Shown here: positions 1-7,867 of the stretch, one piece after another | How positions within the stretch are numbered: position 1 is the stretch's first letter | How the letters are laid out: the number at the start of each line of letters is the position of its first letter | Source: DMER64 sp041654355 | Lineage (GTDB): Bacteria; Bacteroidota; Bacteroidia; Bacteroidales; UBA932 | Assembly: GCA_041654355.1 (NCBI GenBank) | Contig: JBAZDQ010000002.1 | Location: 56,412 to 120,411, forward strand | DNA: 64,000 nt | Reading direction: 5' to 3' | The notes under the pieces: generated by a model | What the model was told of the DNA's origin: nothing | The model's input: only the letters and a program-made list of their open reading frames with translations | The model's database searches: none | Position numbers and translations under genes: made by a program

Positions 1-233
1 TTTGTTTTTGCCAATGAATCGGCAAGGGTGATGCGTTGGGCAAATCCGGAAAACAGATCTCCGACCGTTTCCGGTTCCGTTTCAGGTTCGGATTCTTGTT
101 CCATTTCCGGCTGCGAATCAAGTTCAAACACCTGTTCGTCAGGATGGTCAACGGCGGGATCAAGTAATGCCTCTATCTTTTGCTCCAGTTGGACCAGGAG
201 GTCTTTTATTTCCTTATAATCCTTTGAATTCAC
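1..233 (-). CDS. Small conserved hypothetical protein, N-terminal part (cut by window edge)
   Basis: The first 77 codons of a gene that runs off the left edge. The start is GTG at 233-231; an in-frame TAA lies three codons upstream, so no earlier start is possible, and the next in-frame ATG is deep inside. The visible protein opens with a charged helix (NSKDYKEIKDLLVQLEQKIE) that may form a coiled coil, followed by an acidic, Glu/Pro-rich linker and then SGFAQRITLADSLAKT. From memory, small Bacteroidetes proteins of unknown function share this layout; no function is assigned. It lies 24 bp downstream of the TonB-like gene on the same strand and is probably the last visible member of the ahcY-asnS-udk operon. 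Confidence 0.7.
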   Translation of the reverse strand, partial: MNSKDYKEIKDLLVQLEQKIEALLDPAVDHPDEQVFELDSQPEMEQESEPETEPETVGDLFSGFAQRITLADSLAKT

Positions 234-257
234 GTTCCAAAGTTACGTATTTAATGC

Positions 258-968
258 TTATTGAGGAATAAAACGGTAGACAATTTCTCCGGTTTGCAGA
301 GAAGGTGCTTCGGTAGATGCAGTGAAACGGCTTTGTTTTGCGGCGCGCAGGGCGAATTCACGTAAACACCTGTCCCGGGAAGAAAAATCATCCACTATGT
401 CTGCTTTTTTAACGTATCCTTTTTGGTCTACATAGATCAAAACGGTTACATCACCGCCACCAATGCATTTGTATACCGGAATGGGCAGGCTCATGGCTTT
501 TCTGCCTTTTAACCTGTATTCCAGTACAGCCGGGCCGGTATATGGTTTTGTCTTTTCCTCTTCTTCTTTTTCAGGGGGCGCAACGGTGTTTTCTTCACCC
601 CCTGCATTTTCTACAGCTTCACGTGCAGCATCCAGACGTTTTTGCAGTTCCTCGGCTTCTTCGTATACACGTGACGGATCTTCATGCCGGTCATCTTTCA
701 GATTTTGATTTCGCTGAGTCACATCTACTGCAACGTTTCTGGATTGCTGTTCGATGCCGGATATCAGGTCTTCCAGATCGGCACTCAATTGGGCACGCAT
801 TTGCTCCCTTTGGAGCTGGGCCTCCAGTTCTTCTTGTTGGGAAAAGTCCAGGATAAAGGAAGATTCTTTCTGTATAAGCGAATTGATTTGAAACAACAAA
901 AAGATGATCAGGGCAACCAGATGTACGATTACCGTAAAATAGAGTCCTGTTTTTGTTTCTTTTTTCAT
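258..968 (-). CDS. TonB-like energy transducer / TonB-domain protein
   Basis: 236 residues with the layout of the TonB family: a short cytoplasmic N terminus, one membrane anchor at about residues 8-26, a long Gln/Glu/Arg-rich, probably coiled-coil periplasmic stretch to about residue 130, and a C-terminal domain of about 90 residues. In that domain GGGDVTVLIYVDQKGYVKKA resembles the strand pattern of TonB C-terminal domains. Such proteins usually carry proton-motive-force energy to outer-membrane receptors. The usual Pro/Lys-rich spacer is replaced by a charged helical one, so it could instead be a TolA-like or TonB-domain accessory protein. The ATG at 968 is preferred; a TTG three codons upstream is the only alternative. 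It starts 12 bp after udk ends and is not adjacent to the exbB/exbD genes at 7.4-9.6 kb. Confidence 0.75.
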   Translation of the reverse strand: MKKETKTGLYFTVIVHLVALIIFLLFQINSLIQKESSFILDFSQQEELEAQLQREQMRAQLSADLEDLISGIEQQSRNVAVDVTQRNQNLKDDRHEDPSRVYEEAEELQKRLDAAREAVENAGGEENTVAPPEKEEEEKTKPYTGPAVLEYRLKGRKAMSLPIPVYKCIGGGDVTVLIYVDQKGYVKKADIVDDFSSRDRCLREFALRAAKQSRFTASTEAPSLQTGEIVYRFIPQ

Positions 969-980
969 TCCGAACAAAGC

Positions 981-1595
981 TTACCTGGTTAACAGGGCCT
1001 GTTCGATGGTAGATATCAACACATTAATTGCTACCGTATTGTGTCCGCCCTGGGGTACTATGATATCGGCATAACGTTTTGTGGGTTCAATAAACTGAAG
1101 GTGCATAGGCTTAACGGTCTTTTCGTAACGTTCCAGTACCTTGTTGACAGACCTCCCCCTTTCTATTATATCCCTGGATATAACCCTGGATAAACGGTCA
1201 TCAGGATCTGCATCCACGTAAATTTTCATATCCAGGCAGTCTCTCAGGGGAGGATCCGTAAAGATCAGAATCCCTTCCACAATGATAATCTGTGTAGGTT
1301 CAATGTGAATCGTTTCCCTGGAACGGGTACAGGTAATGTAGGAGTATATGGGTTGTTCTATGGGATTCCCTGCTTTAAGCTGTAACAAGTGTTTTACCAT
1401 AAGTTCCCAGTCAATGGACTCCGGGTGGTCAAAATTCAGTTCCTGTCTTTGTTCCAACGGCAGGTGAGAGTTGTCTTTGTAATAGGAATCCTGAGGGATC
1501 ACAGTAATTTTTTTTTGATCCAGGCTCTCCAGTATTTTATTTACTACGGTTGTTTTACCAGAACCGGTACCACCGGCTATACCAATTATCAACAT
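981..1595 (-). CDS. udk: Uridine kinase
   Basis: 204 residues, the normal length for bacterial uridine-cytidine kinase. It phosphorylates uridine or cytidine to UMP or CMP in pyrimidine salvage in the cytoplasm. The P-loop is at residues 8-16 (GGTGSGKTT). The Asp-rich segment QDSYYKD is at about residues 35-41, the nucleoside-binding LNFDHPESIDW follows at about 53-63, and a lid-like Arg-rich segment (DRLSRVISRDIIERGR) lies near 130-147. The start ATG at 1595 lies 1 bp past the end of asnS, so the two are surely cotranscribed. Nothing unusual was seen. Confidence 0.95.
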   Translation of the reverse strand: MLIIGIAGGTGSGKTTVVNKILESLDQKKITVIPQDSYYKDNSHLPLEQRQELNFDHPESIDWELMVKHLLQLKAGNPIEQPIYSYITCTRSRETIHIEPTQIIIVEGILIFTDPPLRDCLDMKIYVDADPDDRLSRVISRDIIERGRSVNKVLERYEKTVKPMHLQFIEPTKRYADIIVPQGGHNTVAINVLISTIEQALLTR

Positions 1596-1596
1596 A

Positions 1597-2988
1597 TTAA
1601 AATTCAGCAGATTTTGGAGTTCGGGGAAAAGGAATCACATCACGGATATTTGCCATTCCGGTAATAAACAAGAGCAAGCGTTCAAACCCCAGTCCGAATC
1701 CGGAATGCGGGGCGGTCCCAAAGCGCCGGGTGTCAAGGTACCAATCCATGTTTTCTTCAGACATATCCATCTCTACGATCCTTCTGCGGAGTGTTTCCAG
1801 ATTTTCTTCACGTTGGGATCCTCCTATGATTTCTCCGATCTTAGGAAAAAGAACGTCCATGGCCCGGACGGTTTTTCCGTCCGGGTTCTCTTTCATATAA
1901 AAAGCCTTGATCTCTTTGGGATAGTCTGTTAATATTACGGGACGTTTAAAATGCTTTTCGACCAGGTACCTTTCATGTTCACTCTGCAGATCCACCCCCC
2001 AGGAAACGGGATACTCAAAATCCTGACCGCTGGCAGTAAGAATCTCGACACCTTCCGTATAGGTGAGACGTACAAATTTCGTATCGCAAACGCCTTCAAG
2101 CCTGTTGATCAGGTCCTTGTCTATCATGTTGTTCAGAAAACCAATGTCCGCTGCACAATTCTCCAGGGCATACTTAACCAGGAACTTGATAAAATCTTCT
2201 GCCAGGTCCATGTTGTCAACAATGTCGTAGAAGGCCATTTCCGGTTCTATCATCCAGAACTCGGCAAGGTGCCTGGGGGTATTACTGTTCTCTGCCCTGA
2301 AAGTCGGGCCGAAAGTATATACTTCGCCCAGGGCCAATGCGCCCAATTCTCCTTCCAGCTGGCCGCTTACGGTCAGACTTGTCTGACGGCCGAAAAAATC
2401 TTTAGAATAATCTATAGCGTTGTCTTTTTCTCTGGGTGGATTGTTCAGGTCAAGGGTCGTAACCTGGAACATGGCTCCGGCCCCCTCACAGTCCGATGCG
2501 GTAATGATGGGAGTATGCAAATACACAAAACCGTTATCGTTAAAATATTTATGGATGGCATAAGCCATGGCGTGACGGATCCTGAATATACAACCGAAGG
2601 TGTTGGTCCTGGGTCTGAGATGTGCGATTTCCCGCAGGAATTCCATGCTGTGCCCTTTCTTTTGTAAAGGATAAACGGCAGGGTCAGCGGTTCCGTATAT
2701 TTCAATTTCAGAGGCCTTAATCTCAACGGCTTGTTGTGTCCCGACTGAGGGGACCAGTTCTCCTTTAACACGGATGCAGGCTCCGGTAGTGACAGGCCGC
2801 AGATGCTCTTCCGTGAAGACAGCCATATCGCATACAATCTGTACGTTGTGGATAGTGGAGCCATCATTCAAAGCTATGAAGGCAATATTTTTGTTGCCCC
2901 TTTTAGTTCGTACCCAGCCTTTTACCTGCACGGGATTTCCGGCCTGCATTTTCAGAAGGTCAATGATTCTGGTGCGTGATTTTATCAT
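1597..2988 (-). CDS. asnS: Asparaginyl-tRNA synthetase
   Basis: 463 residues. It charges tRNA-Asn with asparagine and is a class IIb synthetase. An N-terminal OB-fold anticodon-binding domain (about residues 18-105, VKGWVRTKRGNKNIAF) is followed by the catalytic core. Class II motif 2 is seen in FRAENSNTPRHLAEFWMIE and motif 3 in GFGLGFERLLLFITG near the C terminus. The GxNRHL-type region and the C-terminal IRDVIPFPR are typical of AsnRS rather than AspRS. It starts 5 bp after ahcY ends and is followed directly by udk. Confidence 0.96.
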   Translation of the reverse strand: MIKSRTRIIDLLKMQAGNPVQVKGWVRTKRGNKNIAFIALNDGSTIHNVQIVCDMAVFTEEHLRPVTTGACIRVKGELVPSVGTQQAVEIKASEIEIYGTADPAVYPLQKKGHSMEFLREIAHLRPRTNTFGCIFRIRHAMAYAIHKYFNDNGFVYLHTPIITASDCEGAGAMFQVTTLDLNNPPREKDNAIDYSKDFFGRQTSLTVSGQLEGELGALALGEVYTFGPTFRAENSNTPRHLAEFWMIEPEMAFYDIVDNMDLAEDFIKFLVKYALENCAADIGFLNNMIDKDLINRLEGVCDTKFVRLTYTEGVEILTASGQDFEYPVSWGVDLQSEHERYLVEKHFKRPVILTDYPKEIKAFYMKENPDGKTVRAMDVLFPKIGEIIGGSQREENLETLRRRIVEMDMSEENMDWYLDTRRFGTAPHSGFGLGFERLLLFITGMANIRDVIPFPRTPKSAEF

Positions 2989-2993
2989 AATGG

Positions 2994-4388
2994 TTAATAT
3001 CTGTAATAGTCCGGTTTATAAGGGCCTTCAATGGAAAACCCAATGTAATCAGCCTGTTTTTGTGTCATGCGGGTAAGCTTGGCTCCCAGGTAATCCAGGT
3101 GGAGACGTGCCACCTCTTCATCCAGATATTTGGGCAGCTGATAGACCCCCAATTCATAATCTGTATTCCATAGACTGATCTGTGCCAGAACCTGGTTTGA
3201 GAAAGAATTGCTCATGACAAATGATGAATGTCCCGTGGCACATCCCAGGTTAACCAGGCGTCCTTCAGCAAGCATGATGATGGAGTGACCGTCCGGGAAA
3301 GAAAATTTGTCTACCTGAGGTTTGATGTTCTCTTTTATTATGCCCGGGTAGTTCGTAAGGGCATCCACTTGTATTTCGTTATCAAAGTGTCCAATGTTGC
3401 ATACGATGGCATGATCCCTCATTTTTTCCATATGTTCTAAACGGATCACATCACAATTGCCTGTTGCCGTAACAAAGATACGTGCTTCTTCCAGACAGTC
3501 TTCTATGGTGCGAACCTCAAACCCTTCAACAGATGCCTGAAGGGCACAGATAGGATCGATCTCGGTAACCAGAACGCGTGCTCCGTAAGAACGCAAACTC
3601 CTGGCACATCCTTTTCCCACATCCCCGTAGCCGCATACTACTACAACTTTTCCTGCGATCATAACGTCGGTGGCTCGTTTGATCCCGTCTGCCAGTGATT
3701 CATGACATCCATACAGGTTGTCGAATTTTGATTTTGTAACCGAATCATTCACGTTAATAGCCGGGAACAGGAGTTCTCCTTTGTCAAACATCTGGTAAAG
3801 GCGATGGACTCCTGTAGTTGTTTCTTCACTGACTCCTTTCATGCCTTCCGCCATACGGGCCCACATACCGGGCTTTTCTTTGAGCGTTTTTCTCAAGAGA
3901 GCCGCAATTACTTTTTCTTCAGTACTTCCGTTCATGGCATCAAGGATGGAACTGTCTTTTTCCGCCAGCACGCCTTTATGGATCAGCAGTGTGGCATCAC
4001 CGCCATCATCTACTATCATGTGAGGTCCTGTTTCATTTGGAAATGACAACGCCTGCAAGGTGCTCCACCAGTATTCTTCCAGCGTTTCACCTTTCCATGC
4101 AAACACGGGAATACCGGCTTCTGCGATGGCTGCCGCCGCATGATCCTGAGTTGAAAAGATGTTGCAGGAAGCCCATCTTACATCTGCACCGAGTGCTTTA
4201 AGCGTTTCTATGAGCACAGCAGTCTGTACGGTCATATGGAGACTTCCTGTGATGCGGGCTCCCCTCAAAGGGTTTTCTTGAGTGTATCGCTTACGCAAGG
4301 CCATAAGTCCTGGCATTTCCCTTTCGGCCAGCTCAATTTCTTTCCTTCCGAATGCAGCCAGCCCGGGATCTTTTATCTTGGATTCCAT
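2994..4388 (-). CDS. ahcY: Adenosylhomocysteinase (S-adenosylhomocysteine hydrolase)
   Basis: 464 residues, matching the bacterial enzyme. It reversibly splits S-adenosylhomocysteine, the product of methyl transfer, into adenosine and homocysteine with bound NAD. The substrate domain shows TGSLHMTVQTAVLIETL and NIFSTQDHAAAA near the N terminus. The Rossmann NAD site is VVVCGYGDVGKGCARSLR, and the conserved C terminus KPDYYRY is intact. I choose the ATG at 4388 because it begins the conserved region and lies 13 bp downstream of a TAnnTTTG promoter box; the upstream in-frame extension contains that box. It heads an operon with asnS, udk and the TonB-like gene. Homocysteine made here could be re-methylated, complementing the metY-metX-thrA-asd operon at 51-56 kb. 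Confidence 0.97.
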   Translation of the reverse strand: MESKIKDPGLAAFGRKEIELAEREMPGLMALRKRYTQENPLRGARITGSLHMTVQTAVLIETLKALGADVRWASCNIFSTQDHAAAAIAEAGIPVFAWKGETLEEYWWSTLQALSFPNETGPHMIVDDGGDATLLIHKGVLAEKDSSILDAMNGSTEEKVIAALLRKTLKEKPGMWARMAEGMKGVSEETTTGVHRLYQMFDKGELLFPAINVNDSVTKSKFDNLYGCHESLADGIKRATDVMIAGKVVVVCGYGDVGKGCARSLRSYGARVLVTEIDPICALQASVEGFEVRTIEDCLEEARIFVTATGNCDVIRLEHMEKMRDHAIVCNIGHFDNEIQVDALTNYPGIIKENIKPQVDKFSFPDGHSIIMLAEGRLVNLGCATGHSSFVMSNSFSNQVLAQISLWNTDYELGVYQLPKYLDEEVARLHLDYLGAKLTRMTQKQADYIGFSIEGPYKPDYYRY

Positions 4389-4401
4389 TTCTATTTTTTT
4401 G

Positions 4402-4409
4402 CAAAGGTA
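4402..4409 (-). promoter_or_regulatory. Promoter -7 box for ahcY operon
   Basis: On the minus strand the bases read TACCTTTG, an exact match to the Bacteroidetes -7 consensus TAnnTTTG, 13 bp before the ahcY ATG. No clear TTTG at -33 was found. Confidence 0.6.
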
Positions 4410-4430
4410 AGCAAAAAACAAAATCAGGTC

Positions 4431-5213
4431 TCAAAACCGTAAGGTTTCCTTAAGCGTTCTGTAGCCCGAAGCACTTATCCGAATGGATTTGCCGTTATTC
4501 AGAATAATAAGTTGTTGTTGCCCGTAGCGTTCAATACGGTTTATTTTTGCAACATTTACTATGAAGGAGCGGTGAATTCTCACAAACCGGGAAGGAGACA
4601 GGCTCTCCTGTACATGTTTCATGGTCTCCTCTTTCAGCCAGGATCCGTTATCGGTCACAAGTGAAATATAATCCCCGTCGGCTTGAATAAACAGAAGATC
4701 TTCCACAGGAATTACTTTGATTCTGTTACCGGCTCTGACAGTAATTTTATCTGCATAATCTGCAGAAGATGAAATCCCTTTTTTTCTCTCCCGGGCCGTT
4801 TCTTCCGGGAGTTCTGCAGTTATGCGTGTTTTTCTCCAAAAAAAGAAAATTACGGTAAGCAGAATGCCAACAAATATCCGTAACGGAATGGTTTCATAAA
4901 AAAGAAGAAAACGTTCATGCGGTAAATAAAGATACATAGCCAATACAGGCAGACCGCATATTGCTATGAAGAATATCATGATCTGCACGTACACGGGCAT
5001 GCCGTATACGTGCATTTTTTGCAGAAAAAAAACAAAGAACAAAATACAGCCTGTAATAACCAGCGTATCAACCAGGTACTCTTTCCATCCAAGAGATACT
5101 AAAGAGCCCGTAAGAAAGGCATAAAGGAACGAAGTGGCCAGGATAAATCCTAAACAGGCTGTCCATTGATATTTATTTAATTTCTCCACCTCCAAAGACA
5201 CATTCAGCTTCAA
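4431..5213 (-). CDS. Membrane-anchored LytTR-family DNA-binding regulator
   Basis: About 260 residues. The N-terminal half holds four hydrophobic segments (roughly residues 18-37, 45-63, 77-96 and 107-124). A charged linker leads to a LytTR DNA-binding domain at about 155-260, with the hallmarks RIKVIPVEDLLFIQADGDYI and RFVRIHRSFIVNVAKI. LytTR proteins bind direct repeats in promoters; membrane-fused forms without a receiver domain occur in Bacteroidetes. There is no ATG near the start: an in-frame stop lies just upstream of TTG 5213, and the other options are GTG 5201, TTG 5195 and GTG 5189. All overlap the upstream LiaF-like gene by 17-41 bp, which implies translational coupling. It probably works with that neighbour in envelope-stress sensing, by analogy with LiaF; this is inference. 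Confidence 0.85.
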   Translation of the reverse strand: MKLNVSLEVEKLNKYQWTACLGFILATSFLYAFLTGSLVSLGWKEYLVDTLVITGCILFFVFFLQKMHVYGMPVYVQIMIFFIAICGLPVLAMYLYLPHERFLLFYETIPLRIFVGILLTVIFFFWRKTRITAELPEETARERKKGISSSADYADKITVRAGNRIKVIPVEDLLFIQADGDYISLVTDNGSWLKEETMKHVQESLSPSRFVRIHRSFIVNVAKINRIERYGQQQLIILNNGKSIRISASGYRTLKETLRF

Positions 5214-5970
5214 TGATTAATCTGGAACTGTTCTCGGAATTATTGATTACGGGACGGTTGTCTTTGAATCCCCCCATAACCGCATCGGTGCGGATCTCAA
5301 CATTCCAGTCGGCAGGAATGAGTAATGTGGTACCTCCAAATACCGACGAAATCTTTAAATAGGAAATCCCTTCCTGTAAATTCGTTCTTCTCAGATCCAA
5401 GGTCATCCCTCCAAATACACTTTCTATAGCCCCGCCGCGGAAAACAGGCTCCATGAATACATGCTCTGAACCACTGAATACCATGGAATAATTCACGTAT
5501 CCGCTGTCATTTGGGCTGCCTTTCCCTGAAAAATTATGTTGGGGACAATGCCTGTGGTGAATGGGAGGGAATTCACGTTGCCGGGATTTTGTAAATATCA
5601 GGATCCCTATCCCTACCAGAATTAATGGCCATAAATTGCCCCAGTTCAAATGGGTAAACCATTCAAATCCGGGCAGGATATTCAAGGCGCCTATCCTGGG
5701 TAGTAAAAATACAGCACCAATTACCAACAAAATAACGCCCTGAATGTTCTGTTTTCTAGCAAAGGAAAAAATTCCCAGTACTATGAGAAGCATTTGCCAC
5801 GAAAGCAATATTCTTCTGACCGTATCAGGAATCCACCCGGCATTGGAAAAGATCAGTATAAGGCCGGCAATTATCATTACCAGGCCTATGATTATTCCCC
5901 CGGTTGGATGATTGCGGCGTTCCGGTTTTCTTTGAACTTCCTGTTCCTGTCTGTCGTCTAAGATTTCCAT
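5173..5970 (-). CDS. LiaF-like membrane protein with cell-wall-active antibiotic response domain
   Basis: 265 residues. A basic N terminus is followed by four closely spaced membrane segments (about residues 25-42, 54-70, 75-91 and 108-126), like the LiaI/LiaF transmembrane domain. A soluble C-terminal domain follows, built of repeated Gly-Gly strands: VFRGGAIESVFGGMTLDLRR, SVFGGTTLLIPADWNVEI and CVFGGGEIK. This right-handed repeat is typical of LiaF/VraT-type C-terminal domains (DUF2154-like). In Firmicutes LiaF restrains a two-component system; here it is paired with a LytTR regulator whose 5' end it overlaps. The ATG at 5970 lies 23 bp downstream of a -7 box, so it is the first gene of a two-gene operon. 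Confidence 0.82.
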   Translation of the reverse strand: MEILDDRQEQEVQRKPERRNHPTGGIIIGLVMIIAGLILIFSNAGWIPDTVRRILLSWQMLLIVLGIFSFARKQNIQGVILLVIGAVFLLPRIGALNILPGFEWFTHLNWGNLWPLILVGIGILIFTKSRQREFPPIHHRHCPQHNFSGKGSPNDSGYVNYSMVFSGSEHVFMEPVFRGGAIESVFGGMTLDLRRTNLQEGISYLKISSVFGGTTLLIPADWNVEIRTDAVMGGFKDNRPVINNSENSSRLIIEAECVFGGGEIK

Positions 5971-5993
5971 AATTAAATAATTAAGATTTGTTG

Positions 5994-6001
5994 CAAAAAT
6001 A
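5994..6001 (-). promoter_or_regulatory. Promoter -7 box for the LiaF-like/LytTR operon
   Basis: Minus-strand TATTTTTG matches TAnnTTTG and lies 23 bp upstream of the ATG at 5970. The alkaline phosphatase gene ends 76 bp further upstream. No clear -33 box was seen. Confidence 0.5.
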
Positions 6002-6077
6002 ATTGCAGACTTCTCTTTCTACAACAGGAAATCGACCAAAAAGGGGAATTAGCCCGGTGAATGCATGGTTTAAGGGG

Positions 6078-7286
6078 TTAAAAAACCACCCCCAAAGCTT
6101 CACAAATCTTTTTGGGAATATCGGTATTATCCATTCTGCCTGCGAAAAGTTCACTGTTGGTGCCCATCGCATAAACAGGAACGGGAACTCCTGTATGAGC
6201 TGAGGTCGTCCAGCCTATCCGGGCCCTGCGATTAATTTCTGCGACCATTTCTCCTGCTTTCTTGTCACCGGATTCTAACAGAATGTCTTTGGATGCTTTT
6301 TGTTCGTTCAGCTGATCCAAAAATACGTTGTACTGACCTTCCCAGCCCAGGGCCATTCCGCCGGTCTCGTGATCGGCAGTAACAACAATCAGTGTTTCTT
6401 CGGGATGCTTTTGAGCAAATTCGATGGCTACCTGAACGGCTTTTTGCAGATCCAGGGTCTCCAGGATGGATGCTTTTCCGTCGTTGGAATGGCATGCCCA
6501 ATCTATCCTTCCGCTTTCACTCATTAGAAAAAATCCTTTTTCATTTTCCAGGAATTCAATGGCGGCTTGTACAATATCTGCATGCGTCATGTCTCCTTCT
6601 TTGCGGTCTATGGCGTAAGGCAATGCGCCCATGAAATCCCTGGTTTCATCCTGGAGCAAAACCAGTTTACCGGTTGATGACACATTTTGGAAATCATCCA
6701 TCCCGTAAGCTATGGTATAACCAGCCTGTTCAATAAGATCTATTACAGAAACCCGGTCTCTTTTCCAACCTTTAGGCAAAATAAAACCTCCTCCGCCAAA
6801 GAAATCAAAACCGGTTGCAGGCAATTGCGTGGCAATAGTATAATAATCATTTCTGGAAGCGGCATGGGCATAAAAAGCACCGGGTGTAGCATGGTCCAGT
6901 GTAACCGTTGATGACACCCCGACCTTATAACCGGCTTCTTTAATCTTATATGTAATGGCTTTCAGGGCAACAGTATCTGAAGATACACCCAACATGCCGT
7001 TTGTTGTCTTTGTTCCTGTTGCCAGAGCTGTTCCTGATGCTGAAGAGCAGGTAACCCAATTGCTTGCACTATAGGTGGTCGCGGTTCCAAGAACCGGGAA
7101 CTGCGTAAAATTCAATGCCTGTGATCCAATTTCCCCGCCACTGTTTGCCAGGTAGGCTTCAGCCGCTGCAACCTGTGCCAGGCCCATACCATCCCCAATA
7201 AATAAAAAAACATATTTTGCCTGGTGCGGAACTTCCTGGCATCCTATCAACAATGCAATGGCCAATAAGCCTGATAAACGTTTCAT
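6078..7286 (-). CDS. Alkaline phosphatase, lipoprotein
   Basis: 402 residues. The start ATG at 7286 opens a lipoprotein signal (MKRLSGLLAIALLIGC, lipid Cys at residue 16), so the enzyme is probably membrane-anchored in the periplasm. It hydrolyses phosphate monoesters. Metal ligands of the PhoA fold are recognisable: Asp32 in FLFIGDGMG, His in LDHATPGAFYAH, Glu in MSESGRIDWACHSND with the following Asp and His, Asp-His in VVTADHETGG and the last His in TTSAHTG. The nucleophile should be Ser81 in WVTCSSASGTALATG. The residue before it is Cys80, where E. coli PhoA has Asp101. It is transcribed alone: a terminator and its own -7 box lie just upstream, and no other gene lies within 100 bp downstream. 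Confidence 0.92.
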   Translation of the reverse strand: MKRLSGLLAIALLIGCQEVPHQAKYVFLFIGDGMGLAQVAAAEAYLANSGGEIGSQALNFTQFPVLGTATTYSASNWVTCSSASGTALATGTKTTNGMLGVSSDTVALKAITYKIKEAGYKVGVSSTVTLDHATPGAFYAHAASRNDYYTIATQLPATGFDFFGGGGFILPKGWKRDRVSVIDLIEQAGYTIAYGMDDFQNVSSTGKLVLLQDETRDFMGALPYAIDRKEGDMTHADIVQAAIEFLENEKGFFLMSESGRIDWACHSNDGKASILETLDLQKAVQVAIEFAQKHPEETLIVVTADHETGGMALGWEGQYNVFLDQLNEQKASKDILLESGDKKAGEMVAEINRRARIGWTTSAHTGVPVPVYAMGTNSELFAGRMDNTDIPKKICEALGVVF

Positions 7287-7313
7287 GTATAATACTTTTT
7301 TTTTGGTTGTCAG

Positions 7314-7321
7314 CAAAGATA
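7314..7321 (-). promoter_or_regulatory. Promoter -7 box for the alkaline phosphatase gene
   Basis: Minus-strand TATCTTTG matches TAnnTTTG, 27 bp before the ATG at 7286 and immediately after the terminator of the exb operon. No Pho-box-like repeats were recognised. Confidence 0.5.
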
Positions 7322-7324
7322 AAA

Positions 7325-7357
7325 AAAAGCCGCAGTATTTTATGTACCGCAGCTTTT
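7325..7357 (-). terminator. Intrinsic terminator of the exbB-exbD operon
   Basis: Read on the minus strand, a 13-bp stem (arms 7345-7357 and 7325-7337, loop of 7 nt) is followed by a run of T. Two of the pairs are G-U wobbles in minus-strand RNA but would be A-C mismatches in plus-strand RNA, so the hairpin is clearly meant for the minus strand. It lies 18 bp after the last exbD stop. Confidence 0.85.
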
Positions 7358-7375
7358 CATTTTCATATATACGTA

Positions 7376-7855
7376 TCAGAAATTAGTGTTTTCAGCTTTC
7401 CGACGTGTAGAATACATAATTTTCAATGCAGAACAACGGCGGAGTTCCTGTTTCACATCCGTTACAATACCCATTCGAACGTTTTCGTCTACTTTAAGCG
7501 CAACTGTCATTAAAGGACGGTCTGCTTCCGACATGGATTCACGCGAAGCCGCAATAAAGTCACGTATGTCGTCAATGGTACTGAAAGAATCATTCAGCTG
7601 TATACGTGCCTCGTTCCCATACTGAGCCTGGTAAGAGGGAGTAGGGGTCCCGATGTTAATATAGCTTGCCAGGTCTTTCCTGTCCAGTTTAGCGATCTCG
7701 GTTGCTTCCGGAAGCTTTACACTGACAACACGTTCGGTTTGCCTAAAGCTGGTGGATATCATAAAGAAGAACAATAACATGAAAACGATATCAGGAAGTG
7801 AGGCCGTGTTCAGGGGTTTTAGTCCTTTATCGGTTTTTGTCTTGAAAGTTGCCAT
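7376..7855 (-). CDS. exbD: ExbD/TolR-family biopolymer transport protein (second copy)
   Basis: 159 residues. It has one N-terminal membrane helix (about 22-40, LPDIVFMLLFFFMISTSF) with the conserved Asp that carries protons in the ExbBD/TolQR/MotAB stators, then a periplasmic domain. ExbD helps ExbB use proton motive force to drive TonB. It is the last gene of the exbB, small membrane protein, exbD, exbD operon and is followed by a good terminator. It is shorter than the first copy and differs strongly outside the helix, so the two are not a recent duplication; Bacteroidetes commonly have such paired ExbD proteins. Confidence 0.92.
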   Translation of the reverse strand: MATFKTKTDKGLKPLNTASLPDIVFMLLFFFMISTSFRQTERVVSVKLPEATEIAKLDRKDLASYINIGTPTPSYQAQYGNEARIQLNDSFSTIDDIRDFIAASRESMSEADRPLMTVALKVDENVRMGIVTDVKQELRRCSALKIMYSTRRKAENTNF

Positions 7856-7867
7856 AATAATGTTCTC

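Noticed and set aside
1951..2667. Open frame of about 240 codons on the plus strand inside asnS
   Set aside because: It lies wholly antisense to a clear synthetase gene, has no recognisable fold and no promoter box in place.
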